A stretch of 64,000 bases of DNA from Aldehydirespirator sp965220345 (lineage in GTDB: Bacteria > Actinomycetota > Acidimicrobiia > Acidimicrobiales > Aldehydirespiratoraceae), in the NCBI GenBank assembly GCA_965220345.1, contig OZ244822.1, forward strand, positions 124,001 to 188,000, written 5' to 3'. The position numbers were made by a program, and so were the translations under genes. The notes under the pieces are model-generated. The model did not search any database. It had not been told where the DNA came from and saw only the letters and a list, made by a program, of their open reading frames with translations. Shown here piece after piece: positions 52,826 through 61,780 of the stretch (within the stretch, counting starts at the first letter, position 1; each line of letters starts with the position of its first letter).

Positions 52826-53253
52826 GATTGTCTGTATAACCTTTTATTATTGCGACCATATGCGCAATGACTATCTGTTACCCGCGCATCAAGCTTACTC
52901 CGAGATGATGCATCTTTGCTATGATGATTAAGCAAGCAAAATTCAACTGTGCAACTGCGGACAGAAACACATGTTTGCAATAGTGTCGCGGCAGTATTGG
53001 CCAAAGACGGGCCCTGAACGGCTGATGGCCATCTGCCAAGCTTGAGCGGAACCAGCCTCGGCAACACATCAACTGATCACCATCTTCAACATTTCGGGGT
53101 TGCCAGCGCATTGTTGTGTCGGCCACAAGCAGTGTCTAGCTACAGCACTGTTACGAATGCCTATACATCGGCTGTGAACCCGCCAACTCAACTGACTGCT
53201 TTCCATTGTGCCATAGTAGCCGACACAAGTCTCACAAGTCAATCGCGACACTA
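52826..53253. other. Spacer without a recognisable gene
   Basis: 428 bases. At its left edge a near-perfect repeat tgtctgtataaccttt occurs twice about 24 bases apart, over the start of the secreted-protein gene. The rest has only short frames without conserved motifs. Confidence 0.5.
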
Positions 53254-53640
53254 ACCTGATGGGCTGCTTCTCGTCACATGTGAACAACTCAGCGAACGTG
53301 CCCGCACCCATCTCGAAGGACGCGACCTCGTCAGCGAACGCCGTCAAGTTGCTGCTATGGAGAATGAGTAATGACCACCGTAGTTGACGCGTCCCCAGTG
53401 CTTGTTCGACTCAAAGGCGAAGCAGGTGCCGAGCGACTCGAACAGGCTCTGCTTGACGACGCAAGATGCAGCACCACTGACAGCTAACGCTGCCTGGGCT
53501 TCAAGCGGTCGCATACAGCAAATCCGCTACCCCCCCCCCCCGACACCTCGAAGCCCGTCTCCAATATCAACGGCAAATGCACAAGGCACAGACGCGTGGG
53601 AACCGGCAACAGCATCGGGAACTCCCAGCAACTAGCTAAA
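53254..53640 (+). pseudogene. Decayed duplicate of the AbrB-antitoxin/VapC locus
   Basis: Bases 53254-53370 encode the end of the antitoxin (GLLLVTCEQLSERARTHLEG... stop), 53371 on the start of the toxin (MTTVVDASPVLVRLKGEAGA), which is then joined by an internal deletion to its last codons (WASSGRIQQIR) near 53490-53528, followed by a C12 tract and ~100 bases matching the sequence after the intact toxin (49105-49215). So gene and downstream flank were duplicated together and then decayed. Confidence 0.85.
53530..53541. repeat. C12 tract
   Basis: Twelve C directly after the relic toxin codons, where the intact locus has only acaccccc. It lies about 120 bases upstream of the next toxin gene. 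Confidence 0.8.
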
Positions 53641-53647
53641 GATGTGC

Positions 53648-53653
53648 TAGACT
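53648..53653 (+). promoter_or_regulatory. -10 box of the HigB-like gene
   Basis: TAGACT ends 7 bases before ATG 53661, and no ribosome site precedes the ATG: the layout of a leaderless transcript. Confidence 0.4.
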
Positions 53654-53660
53654 ACATATT

Positions 53661-54101
53661 ATGGAGGTGTTCCTGCATCCCCTCTTCAACAGATGGCTTC
53701 AATCACTTGCTGACCACGAAGAAGACGAAGGGATTGATTGGTGGGAAGTTACAGCGGAAATCGCAGCTCTTCTGATAGCTCTTGAGACCCATGGGCGTGG
53801 CCTCGGCGATCCAGAGTGCCACGAAGTGGTTTCAGCGCGTTACGACATCCACGCTTTGCGGCGTACGCCACCGACAGAAACCACGCCATACGCCGATGCC
53901 GCTCCAGTGCTGTGCATCCTCTTCGGCTACGTTGCAGACGACGCAGGTCATGAAGCAGCGGTCGTGCTCATAGGAGGCGATAAGACCGCTCTAGGGAGCC
54001 GCTGGTACCCACCGCACGTCCAACAAGCGCAGGACCGACTTGACCAGTGGTGCCGACATTACCCCGAATACCGTCCGATTGTGCGGCGCGGTGGCCTATA
54101 G
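53661..54101 (+). CDS. HigB/RelE-superfamily toxin
   Basis: 146 residues. The start (VFLHPLFNRWLQSL), IHALRRTPP and the C-terminal VVLIGGDKTALGSRWYPPHV fit the HigB/Gp49-like branch of RelE-type mRNA interferases. A ~25-residue insertion follows the RRTPP segment. The toxin precedes its antitoxin, the usual HigBA order. Confidence 0.8.
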   Translation: MEVFLHPLFNRWLQSLADHEEDEGIDWWEVTAEIAALLIALETHGRGLGDPECHEVVSARYDIHALRRTPPTETTPYADAAPVLCILFGYVADDAGHEAAVVLIGGDKTALGSRWYPPHVQQAQDRLDQWCRHYPEYRPIVRRGGL

Positions 54102-54255
54102 CCGACTACAGAGGGGCGACAATTATCATCAGCAACTCAACTACATCGACCGCCAGAGAATTACGCCAAGAACAGACTGCCAAACCCACAAGATTCGATA
54201 GCTAAGCAACACAGCAAGAACTAGGCAACACCAGAAAGGCGAAACAATACAAGGC

Positions 54256-54672
54256 ATGGAAAAAGCACAAATAACAGACCTACCCACCGATCAAGCCTCG
54301 CTTGATGAGACACAATCTAACGAGTGGGATGACAAGATCACTCCCGGCGCTTTCTACGAGAAGGTGCGGGGCGATTCCCGAGCACGAGAGCGCATGGAGG
54401 CGTTGCTAAACGAGATTCATGAACGCCAAGCAACGCTCGCTCAAGTACGAAAAGCGCGAGAGTTAACGCAGGCGACACTTGCAGAACTCTTAAAGATGGA
54501 TCAGTCAGAGGTATCAAGACTGGAGCACCGTAGCAACATGCTGCTGTCAACACTTCGATCTTTCATTCGGGCAACCGGTGGTGAACTTCAACTCATCGTG
54601 ACATTCCCAGATGCCGAACCCGTTCAACTCCTCATCAGTTCTGGGTTAAGCGAACTCAAGCAATCTGAGTGA
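54256..54672 (+). CDS. Xre-family antitoxin (HigA-like)
   Basis: 138 residues. Helix-turn-helix at about 80-115 (LAQVRKARELTQATLAELLK, then MDQSEVSRLEHR), preceded by an acidic N-terminal part and followed by a strand region (GGELQLIVTFPD). Such antitoxins bind the HigB toxin and their own promoter. 154 bases separate it from the toxin gene, more than usual; the stop lies 7 bases from the end of the convergent rel gene. Confidence 0.85.
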   Translation: MEKAQITDLPTDQASLDETQSNEWDDKITPGAFYEKVRGDSRARERMEALLNEIHERQATLAQVRKARELTQATLAELLKMDQSEVSRLEHRSNMLLSTLRSFIRATGGELQLIVTFPDAEPVQLLISSGLSELKQSE

Positions 54673-54679
54673 GGGCAGT

Positions 54680-56938
54680 CTATCTCAGAGATGTAATCGG
54701 GCCTGCTTTGTTGTTGCGGCCATCGAATACCCGGTAAGCCTCAAACACTGCCTCTAGAGCCAGCACACTCGACAAAACCGAATCAAGCTGAGAAAGATCA
54801 GCCAACTCAAACTCGAAGTTCATACGAGCAATGAAATCGCTGCCTGTGGAGGCAGTAGCGCTGATAATGCTGAGACGATGCTCAGCTAGCACGTCGGTGA
54901 CATCACGCAACAAACCGGGTCGGTCCAACGCATTCACTGCGATAGTGGTCGAAAAAGTTCCAGCGAAATCGGTATCCCATTCCACCTCAATTAGACGATC
55001 GGCCTGACCCTCAGCCAACGACAAGGCGTTTATACAGTCGTCTCGATGCACCGACACCCCCCTACCACGAGTAACGAAACCAATAATCTCATCAGGCACA
55101 ATCGGATTACAGCACTGCGAAAGACGCACCAAAATGTCATCAAGTCCCTCCACATGCACACCCACATCGGAATCGCTACGCAAATGCATACCCCTCCGCC
55201 TAGCGGTGGTGGGCAGACGGTCACGGTCTGTTTCACCGTCAGCATCATCGCCTTGCAGCGCTCGCGCGAAACGACTCGCTACTGACTCGGCTGACTGGTG
55301 CCCCTCACCGACAGCCTGAAACAACAGATCAGCTGAGTTGTAGTTGAGTTGCTCAGCGATCGAGGTCAGCAACTTGTCTTTCAGCAATCTTCGTGCTGGC
55401 AAACCCTCACGCCGCAATGCCTGAATCAGATCGTCACGACCATTCTCAATGGCATCAGCGCGGCGTTCTCGTGAATACCACTGCTTGATCTTGTTAGCCG
55501 CCCGGCGACTAGCCACGAACTGCAGCCAGTCACGGCTAGGGCCAGCTCCCTCGGTACGGGTTGTGAAAATCTCGACCACATCACCTGACTGCAAACGGCT
55601 GTCAAGCGCCACTAGTCGCCCATTGACTTTCGCTCCCACACAGGAATGTCCGACATCGGTATGAACGCTGTAAGCGAAATCTACGGGAGTAGCCCCCACA
55701 GGAAGTTCGATCACCTTGCCTTGAGGCGTGAATACATATACCTCATCGGTTTCGAGTTCGATCTTGAGGTTGGACATGAACACCTCAGGATCCGAGGTTT
55801 CCTGCTGCCAATCGACAATGCGTGACAGCCAGGCCATCTCCTGTGACGGCGACGAGTCCTTGTACTCCCAATGTGCAGCGACACCGTGCTCGGCACGGTC
55901 ATGCATCGCCCGGGTGCGAATCTGCACCTCTAGTGCCTTGCCCGAAGGCCCCACAACAGTGGTGTGCAACGACTGGTAAAGATTGAACTTGGGCATAGCG
56001 ATGTAATCCTTGAAACGGCCTTGCACCGGTCGCCAAGTGGCATGAATAGACCCAAGCGCCGCATAGCAGTCACGCACCGAATCCACCAGCACACGAATAC
56101 CCACAAGATCAAATATCTCCGCAAACGAGCGACCCTTTACTACCATTTTCTCATAGATCGACCAAAGATGCTTGGGTCGTCCGTTCACTTCGGCTTTGAT
56201 GCCCAATTCGTGAAGACGCGACTCCACGTCGCTGATCAACTGCTCAAGGTAAATGTCACGTTCAGGTGCTCGAAGCTGCACCATCTGATCAATCTCGGCG
56301 TAACGGCGCGGCTCAAGCGCAGCAAAAGACAGATCTTCGAGTTGCTGCTTGATGTCTTGCATTCCCAGCCGATGAGCCAACGGCGCATAAACATCAAGCG
56401 TTTCTCGAGCTATGTAGTTCTGCTTGTGCGGGGGTAGCACCGCCACGGTGCTGAGATTATGCAGCCGATCAGACAATTTGATGATCAACACCCGCAGGTC
56501 TCTAGCAATAGCGACAATCATTTTGCGTACCGACGCGGCTTGCTGCTCCTCACGGGTGTTGTAATGCACCCGATCTAGCTTGGTGACACCATCAACAATG
56601 CGTGCCACATCCTCGCCGAAGTCTTCTTTGATGGCCGCTAAAGCCACATCTGTGTCTTCCACAGCGTCATGAAGCAGCGCCGCAGCGATGGTCACATCGT
56701 CAAGACCGAGGCGGGCCACGACAGTTGCCACCGCTGTGGGATGACGGATGTAAGGCTCACCCGACAGGCGCATCTGTCCCTCATGGGCTTTGGCCGCCAC
56801 ATCAAAAGCGGAGGTGATTAGATCAATTGATTGGTCACGATGATGAAGCTGATAGCACTCAACTAGTTGGGCCATCTCAGCTGATGCAGGCCGACGGACA
56901 CCTCGCCTCCATGGCAACACCCGAGTGACCGTGACCAT
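54680..56938 (-). CDS. Bifunctional (p)ppGpp synthetase/hydrolase (Rel)
   Basis: 752 residues. HD hydrolase domain (AAALLHDAVEDTD), synthetase domain (KLSDRLHNLSTVAVLPPHKQ, then MPKFNLYQSLHTTV and EVQIRTRAMHDRAEHGVAAHWEY), TGS domain (VYVFTPQGKVIELPVGATPVDF) and a C-terminal ACT domain (ALDRPGLLRDVTDVLAEH). Both catalytic sites look intact, so one enzyme likely makes and degrades the alarmone. Located after secF as in other Actinobacteria; the apt gene often found between is missing. Confidence 0.96.
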   Translation of the reverse strand: MVTVTRVLPWRRGVRRPASAEMAQLVECYQLHHRDQSIDLITSAFDVAAKAHEGQMRLSGEPYIRHPTAVATVVARLGLDDVTIAAALLHDAVEDTDVALAAIKEDFGEDVARIVDGVTKLDRVHYNTREEQQAASVRKMIVAIARDLRVLIIKLSDRLHNLSTVAVLPPHKQNYIARETLDVYAPLAHRLGMQDIKQQLEDLSFAALEPRRYAEIDQMVQLRAPERDIYLEQLISDVESRLHELGIKAEVNGRPKHLWSIYEKMVVKGRSFAEIFDLVGIRVLVDSVRDCYAALGSIHATWRPVQGRFKDYIAMPKFNLYQSLHTTVVGPSGKALEVQIRTRAMHDRAEHGVAAHWEYKDSSPSQEMAWLSRIVDWQQETSDPEVFMSNLKIELETDEVYVFTPQGKVIELPVGATPVDFAYSVHTDVGHSCVGAKVNGRLVALDSRLQSGDVVEIFTTRTEGAGPSRDWLQFVASRRAANKIKQWYSRERRADAIENGRDDLIQALRREGLPARRLLKDKLLTSIAEQLNYNSADLLFQAVGEGHQSAESVASRFARALQGDDADGETDRDRLPTTARRRGMHLRSDSDVGVHVEGLDDILVRLSQCCNPIVPDEIIGFVTRGRGVSVHRDDCINALSLAEGQADRLIEVEWDTDFAGTFSTTIAVNALDRPGLLRDVTDVLAEHRLSIISATASTGSDFIARMNFEFELADLSQLDSVLSSVLALEAVFEAYRVFDGRNNKAGPITSLR

Positions 56939-57029
56939 CTAGCGTCGCCCCTCGCAGTTACGAATCATATTCGCAGCCACCGTTGTGTTCATTGTGTTCG
57001 CTCGGCTAATAAGGAAATAGCTGCTTCAC

Positions 57030-58199
57030 TCATCGCTTTTTTCGCCCGCTGGTTTTGCGGGGCCGTGGGGGTATTGCTGGCGATCCTCCAGCTGAAGTCT
57101 TCGCAGATGTCGCTCCAGAACCAGTGACAACCCGAGAACTTGACCCAACATCGCCTGAAACTGATGTCCGCTTGGTGGCAGCAGCAGAACCGAGAGCCGC
57201 ATCATCGGATGCCACTACACGAGTGGTACCACCAGAATGAGCACCGCGCATACGTATCCGTTCAGCGATCTCAACGTAGATCGGCTCGCGTTCTTTCATC
57301 TTCGCGACAACTGCAGCAGCCACGAACAGCGACGAGTAAGAGCCGACCACAATCCCCACCAGCAGAGCCAACGCGAACTCTTGCAGTGTCACCGCGCCCA
57401 GCACGAAAGAGCCGATTAACAGCATTGACACCACCGGAATCACCGATGTGATTGAAGTGTTGATCGAACGCATCAACACTTTGTTGAGCGACAGGTTCAT
57501 CATTTCGGTGTAGGTGTAACGGCCAGTGGCTGTGACTCGGCCCACCACTTCACGCACCTTGTCATACACGACGATGGTGTCATAAAGCGAGTAACCCATA
57601 ATCGTAAGAAACGCAATAACGGTGGCTGGAGTGATCTCAAACTGGAACAGCGAATAAAAGCCCACCGACACCACAATGTCGTGAATCACCGCCACTAAAG
57701 CTCCGACTGCCATCTTCCATTCGAGCCTGACAGCGATGTAAACAGCTATCAGCGCAAAGAAAGCCAACAGCGCGTTGCGGGCTTTGCCGGTGATCTCAGC
57801 TCCCCAGGATGGCCCAACAGTCGTAACACTCACATCGTTGTCAGTAACACCAGCGAGTTCAGCCAAAGCGTTACGCACACTGTCGATACCGGCCTGGTCT
57901 TCGATATCGGCGCGAACCCTGATGGTGTCACCGCCTAGGGTCTGGATTTTGGCATCAGCCGCGCCGGTGTCACGCAGCGCGTCACGAGTTTCAGCTACCG
58001 ATATTTGTGCTGCGGGAACTTCCCATGAGGTGCCACCCTCAAACTCAATGCCCAGGTCAAGGCCACGTATCGCGAAGCTGCCAACACTCACCAGGACCAA
58101 CAGCAGCGAGCCGATCAGAGCGCTCCGCCACAAACGCGGGAAGTCGATCTGCTGTTCGCCTCGATACAAAGCACCCAGAACACGCAGAAAACGTTTCAT
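57030..58199 (-). CDS. secF: Protein translocase subunit SecF
   Basis: 389 residues, six membrane segments. RGLDLGIEFEGGTSWEV, IMGYSLYDTIVVYDKVREV and the RSINTSITSVIPV helix are typical. Works with SecD to drive late preprotein export using the proton gradient. The C-terminal ~90 residues are a Ser/Thr/Arg-rich low-complexity tail ending GRKKR. Overlaps secD by 4 bases. Confidence 0.97.
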   Translation of the reverse strand: MKRFLRVLGALYRGEQQIDFPRLWRSALIGSLLLVLVSVGSFAIRGLDLGIEFEGGTSWEVPAAQISVAETRDALRDTGAADAKIQTLGGDTIRVRADIEDQAGIDSVRNALAELAGVTDNDVSVTTVGPSWGAEITGKARNALLAFFALIAVYIAVRLEWKMAVGALVAVIHDIVVSVGFYSLFQFEITPATVIAFLTIMGYSLYDTIVVYDKVREVVGRVTATGRYTYTEMMNLSLNKVLMRSINTSITSVIPVVSMLLIGSFVLGAVTLQEFALALLVGIVVGSYSSLFVAAAVVAKMKEREPIYVEIAERIRMRGAHSGGTTRVVASDDAALGSAAATKRTSVSGDVGSSSRVVTGSGATSAKTSAGGSPAIPPRPRKTSGRKKR

Positions 58200-60025
58200 G
58201 ATGCAGCTCCCTGCCGGGCTTTTGCCCCCGCTCGGGTGCCCATCTTTGCACTGATACCGGTCTGAGCCTTAGCGCCACTTTCAGGCTGCTCCCTAGGCAC
58301 TGGTATCCCGAAACGTGCCGGATTGTCATAGAGGCCTGAGCCACGCGAGATAATGCCAATCAAAGGACCCATGAAGAAATATGTAGCCACCAAGTCGAGG
58401 ATCGTGGCCAAACCCAGATACAGAGCGAAACCTCGAACCTGCCCCACCGTCAAGAAATACAGCACCGCTGCTGCAATTAGAGATGCCAAATCCGCTTTGA
58501 CGATGGTCGAGAAAGCCACCGGAAACGCTCGATCTACAGCCGAACGCAAAGTGCGACCCGAGCGGACATCTTCTCTGAGATGCTCGAAATACACCACGTT
58601 GGAATCGACCGACACACCGATGGCAACAATCAACCCGGTGACCCCTGCCAAAGTCAGTGCCAACCCTTGGGATTCGCCTAGCCAAGCGATGATGGTCCAG
58701 AGCATGGCACCTGAAAGACCCAGACTGGCGATGGCCACCAGACCAAGCAAGCGATAGTAGAACAATAAATACAGCGACACCAGCCCCAAGCCGATAAGGC
58801 CTGCAAGCACCCCAGCAGACAAAGCATCGGTTCCAAGAGAAGCCGAAACGATCTGGCTCTGCTGTGCTTCTAGTTCCACCGGCAAAGCGCCATAGTCGAG
58901 CACCAAGGCGATGTCTCGTGCTTCTTCTTCGCTGAAACCGCCCGAGATGGTGATGCTGTTGCGTTCGAACGGCTCAAAAACGGCACTGTCGGCTTGCACG
59001 CTGGGAGCGCTAACCACTTCGCTGTCGAGTTCTATAGCGATCTGACCGGTTGGGCACTCAGAAATCCGAGAATGACAGCGGCTGCCCACCTCATTGAACA
59101 AGTCGATACCTGATGAACCCGAGATAAAAGTGGGTGCTACATGCCAGCCGATAAACGACTGGTATTGCGCCACAGCTCCTTCGAGACCGTCGCCGGTGAC
59201 TGCGGTCGGCCCTAAGCGGTAGCGGGCGACGATGTTACGGGAATCGTCGTATTGAGGCAGCACCACCTCAGCGTCAGCCGGGAGGTCTCCTTCACTGAAA
59301 GCGAAACTGTCAACGATCAGTTGAGCCTGTTCGGCGGCTTCAATCTGTGCAGCCTCATCATCATCTGCGGTGGCATCGGCATCAACAGCTGCATCGGCAT
59401 CTGCGGTGGCATCTGCGTCAGAGTCGCCAGCATCCACAGCATCGTCAAGTGCATCACCCTCAACAGCTGCATCGTCAGCAGAAACCAGATCGTCTGCAGA
59501 ATCATCAGAGGCATCCGCCTCCGCAGCGCTGTCATCGTCAGAGGTGTCATCATCGTCAGCGATTTCAACATCAGTGTCATCGTCTTCAGTGACTTCAACA
59601 TCAGCGATTTCGACATCAGCATCGTTGGGTATATCGGCAAGATTGGCTGCGGCCTCAAGAGCCGACTGATAACTCTCCTCAGGCAACCAGTCCAGCGCTG
59701 GACGGAACCGCAGTTCGGCTGTCTGACCCACTAGATCCAAGGCGCGCTGTTGTTCGTCCACTCCAGGAAGCTGCACCAGAATGTTGCCGCCTTGGGTAGA
59801 GATCTCTGGCTCAGCGACCCCGAGACCGTCGACACGGTTGCGTATGATCTCAACAGCAACTTCGAGTTCTTCGGGCTCGGCGGGGCCGGTAGGTTCGAGC
59901 ACGACACTGGCACCGCCCTGCAGGTCAAGGCCGAGCAGGGGCTCGTTGCCAGCAGCCACGGTGTAGACCACACCAGCAACAGCGACCGTGATGATGCCGA
60001 TCACATATGTGAGCTTGCGGCGCAA
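58196..60025 (-). CDS. secD: Protein translocase subunit SecD with a large acidic insertion
   Basis: 609 residues. The expected LLGLDLQGGASVVLEP, periplasmic domain P1 (RNRVDGLGVAEPEIS), and the C-terminal six-helix part (GVSVDSNVVYFEHLREDVRSG) are present. Between LRFRPALDWLPEESYQSAL and the next conserved strand is an insertion of about 100 residues (131-228) almost wholly Asp, Ala, Glu, Thr and Ser. It would stand outside the membrane beside the translocon. Follows yajC after 100 bases. Confidence 0.97.
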   Translation of the reverse strand: MRRKLTYVIGIITVAVAGVVYTVAAGNEPLLGLDLQGGASVVLEPTGPAEPEELEVAVEIIRNRVDGLGVAEPEISTQGGNILVQLPGVDEQQRALDLVGQTAELRFRPALDWLPEESYQSALEAAANLADIPNDADVEIADVEVTEDDDTDVEIADDDDTSDDDSAAEADASDDSADDLVSADDAAVEGDALDDAVDAGDSDADATADADAAVDADATADDDEAAQIEAAEQAQLIVDSFAFSEGDLPADAEVVLPQYDDSRNIVARYRLGPTAVTGDGLEGAVAQYQSFIGWHVAPTFISGSSGIDLFNEVGSRCHSRISECPTGQIAIELDSEVVSAPSVQADSAVFEPFERNSITISGGFSEEEARDIALVLDYGALPVELEAQQSQIVSASLGTDALSAGVLAGLIGLGLVSLYLLFYYRLLGLVAIASLGLSGAMLWTIIAWLGESQGLALTLAGVTGLIVAIGVSVDSNVVYFEHLREDVRSGRTLRSAVDRAFPVAFSTIVKADLASLIAAAVLYFLTVGQVRGFALYLGLATILDLVATYFFMGPLIGIISRGSGLYDNPARFGIPVPREQPESGAKAQTGISAKMGTRAGAKARQGAAS

Positions 60026-60125
60026 TAATCCTCCAGCGAAACCTGCAACAACCTTGATAACCCCGAAGCGAACCAGAAACGTTTCAGACTTCGGAGTTCA
60101 TGATGATTCCGTGGCCTGGCTTGAC

Positions 60126-60548
60126 TCAAGAACCCTCTGGCTTTGACTTGGCGACATCGGCTGTGTCTTCGTCTTCGGAGTCGTCTGTGGTTTCTGCACT
60201 TCTTAAGACCTTTTTCCGCTTGGCGACATCGGTGCTGTCTTCGTCTTCGGAGTCGTCGACATCATCGTTGTCGGCCTCGTCGTCTTCGGCATCATCGGAT
60301 GATGGCATCTTGCCTGCCACTGAGTCGCGTGACATTTTTAATTCGACGTTGGGTGCTACCTCCAGCCACACCACAGTGTCCTCCACCTCGGCCACCACGC
60401 CGTGGATGCCAGAATTGGTGATCACCTCGTCGCCTACCTGAAGCGAGCGGACTAGTTCGCGGCGCGCCTTCTCGCGCTTTTGCTGCGGGCGCAACAGCAG
60501 ATAGTAGAGAGCGCCGAACATGAGGATGAGTACGAGAAACGATTCCAT
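60126..60548 (-). CDS. yajC: Preprotein translocase subunit YajC
   Basis: 140 residues. One membrane helix (SFLVLILMFGALYYLLLRP) then the conserved PQQKREKARRELVRSLQVGDEVITNSGIHG in two parts. The acidic tail carries a 12-residue direct repeat, D-D-S-E-D-E-D-x-x-D-V-A-K, encoded by two copies ~71 bases apart (about 60150 and 60221). First gene of the yajC-secD-secF set. Confidence 0.95.
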   Translation of the reverse strand: MESFLVLILMFGALYYLLLRPQQKREKARRELVRSLQVGDEVITNSGIHGVVAEVEDTVVWLEVAPNVELKMSRDSVAGKMPSSDDAEDDEADNDDVDDSEDEDSTDVAKRKKVLRSAETTDDSEDEDTADVAKSKPEGS

Positions 60549-60664
60549 GCTGTGAGCCTATCCCCGAGCGGTGCGACAGGTTTAGAAGGCAGGTTTAACG
60601 ACGGGTTAAAAGGCAGACGAAACCGAGCATGCAGATGCACCGACGGAGATATGAAGCACTGAGA

Positions 60665-61780
60665 TCACTTCCAGGTTTCTGCTACCGAGGCGCGCAGTTC
60701 GGCGAAGCTGCCGTCGCCAGCGCGCACGGCAGCCCGCACCCGATCCATGAAACGCAGCAACCACGCCAAGTTGTGAAGCGTCACCAGCCGTGCGGCGGTC
60801 GGCTCTTGCACAGCTAGCAGATGACGCAAATAGCCCCTTGACCAGCGCCCCGCCGGACTGTCAGGAAAAGATGCATCAAGCGGTTCGTCGCTGTGGGCGT
60901 GGCGCGCCGCAGCGAGGTTGTAGCGCCCTTCGTCTGAAAGCACCGTGCCATGGCGTCCGAGCCGAGTGGGTAACACACAATCGAACATGTCAACACCGCG
61001 AGCCACTGACTCCACTATTCCCAGCGGATCGCCGAGCCCCATGAAATAGCGAGGCTGATCGGCTGGCAGCAGCGCTGTGGACGCTTCCAAAGCAGCCAGC
61101 ATCTGAGGCCGCTTCTCGCCTACCGACAGTCCTCCCACTGCGTAGCCGTCAAAGCCGACCTCAACGGTTCGTTCTGCGGATTCTCGCCGTAGTGCGGTAT
61201 CTGTGCCGCCTTGCACGATGCCGAACTGGCACTGACGCTCAGGCGCTTCGGGGTGCGCCAAAAAAGCCTGGCGGCCTCGTTGAGCCCACAGAGCTGTCCT
61301 GCGAACCGCTTCACGCAGAACCGGCGTTTCGGCTACTGCGGAAGGGCAAACATCAAGCACCATGGTGATGTCTGCGCCGATCAGCGCCTGCTGCACTACT
61401 GCATCTTCAGGGGTTAGACGGCATTGTGAGCCGTCGTAAACCGATTTGAAGACGGCACCCTCGTCATCTACTTGAGGGTTAAGAGAGTAGATCTGATAGC
61501 CGCCGGAGTCGGTCAGCACTTGGCCAGACCAGTCAGCGAAACGGTGTATTCCCCCGAGACGAGCAACGATGTCGGCACCAGGCCGCAGCATCAGATGGTA
61601 GGTGTTAGCCAACACAACTTCAGCGCCGAGGGATTCGAGGTCAGAGGAGTCAAGGAGACGCACCGCGCCGCGGGTACCCACCGGCATGAAGCACGGAGTA
61701 GCGAAACTGCCCCTAGCGGTGGTAACCGTGCCAGTACGCGCCTCACCGCTACTGTGCGCCAGTGCGAAGTCGGCTTTCAT
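60665..61780 (-). CDS. tgt: tRNA-guanine transglycosylase lacking the usual zinc cysteines
   Basis: 371 residues. Exchanges guanine 34 for preQ1 in tRNAs with GUN anticodons. Active-site Asp residues are in LTDSGGYQIYSL and FDCVLPTRLGR, with GIVQGGTD and YAVGGLSVGE also typical. The zinc site C-x-C-x2-C-x25-H is expected near residue 310, but here that stretch reads DASFPDSPAGRWSRGYLRHL with no Cys, although the His in LVTLHNLAWLLR remains. Overlaps queA by 4 bases. Confidence 0.95.
   Translation of the reverse strand: MKADFALAHSSGEARTGTVTTARGSFATPCFMPVGTRGAVRLLDSSDLESLGAEVVLANTYHLMLRPGADIVARLGGIHRFADWSGQVLTDSGGYQIYSLNPQVDDEGAVFKSVYDGSQCRLTPEDAVVQQALIGADITMVLDVCPSAVAETPVLREAVRRTALWAQRGRQAFLAHPEAPERQCQFGIVQGGTDTALRRESAERTVEVGFDGYAVGGLSVGEKRPQMLAALEASTALLPADQPRYFMGLGDPLGIVESVARGVDMFDCVLPTRLGRHGTVLSDEGRYNLAAARHAHSDEPLDASFPDSPAGRWSRGYLRHLLAVQEPTAARLVTLHNLAWLLRFMDRVRAAVRAGDGSFAELRASVAETWK

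Noticed and set aside
52878..53126. Possible transposase remnant on the minus strand
   Set aside because: The translated frame has no conserved catalytic motif and no inverted repeats flank it.
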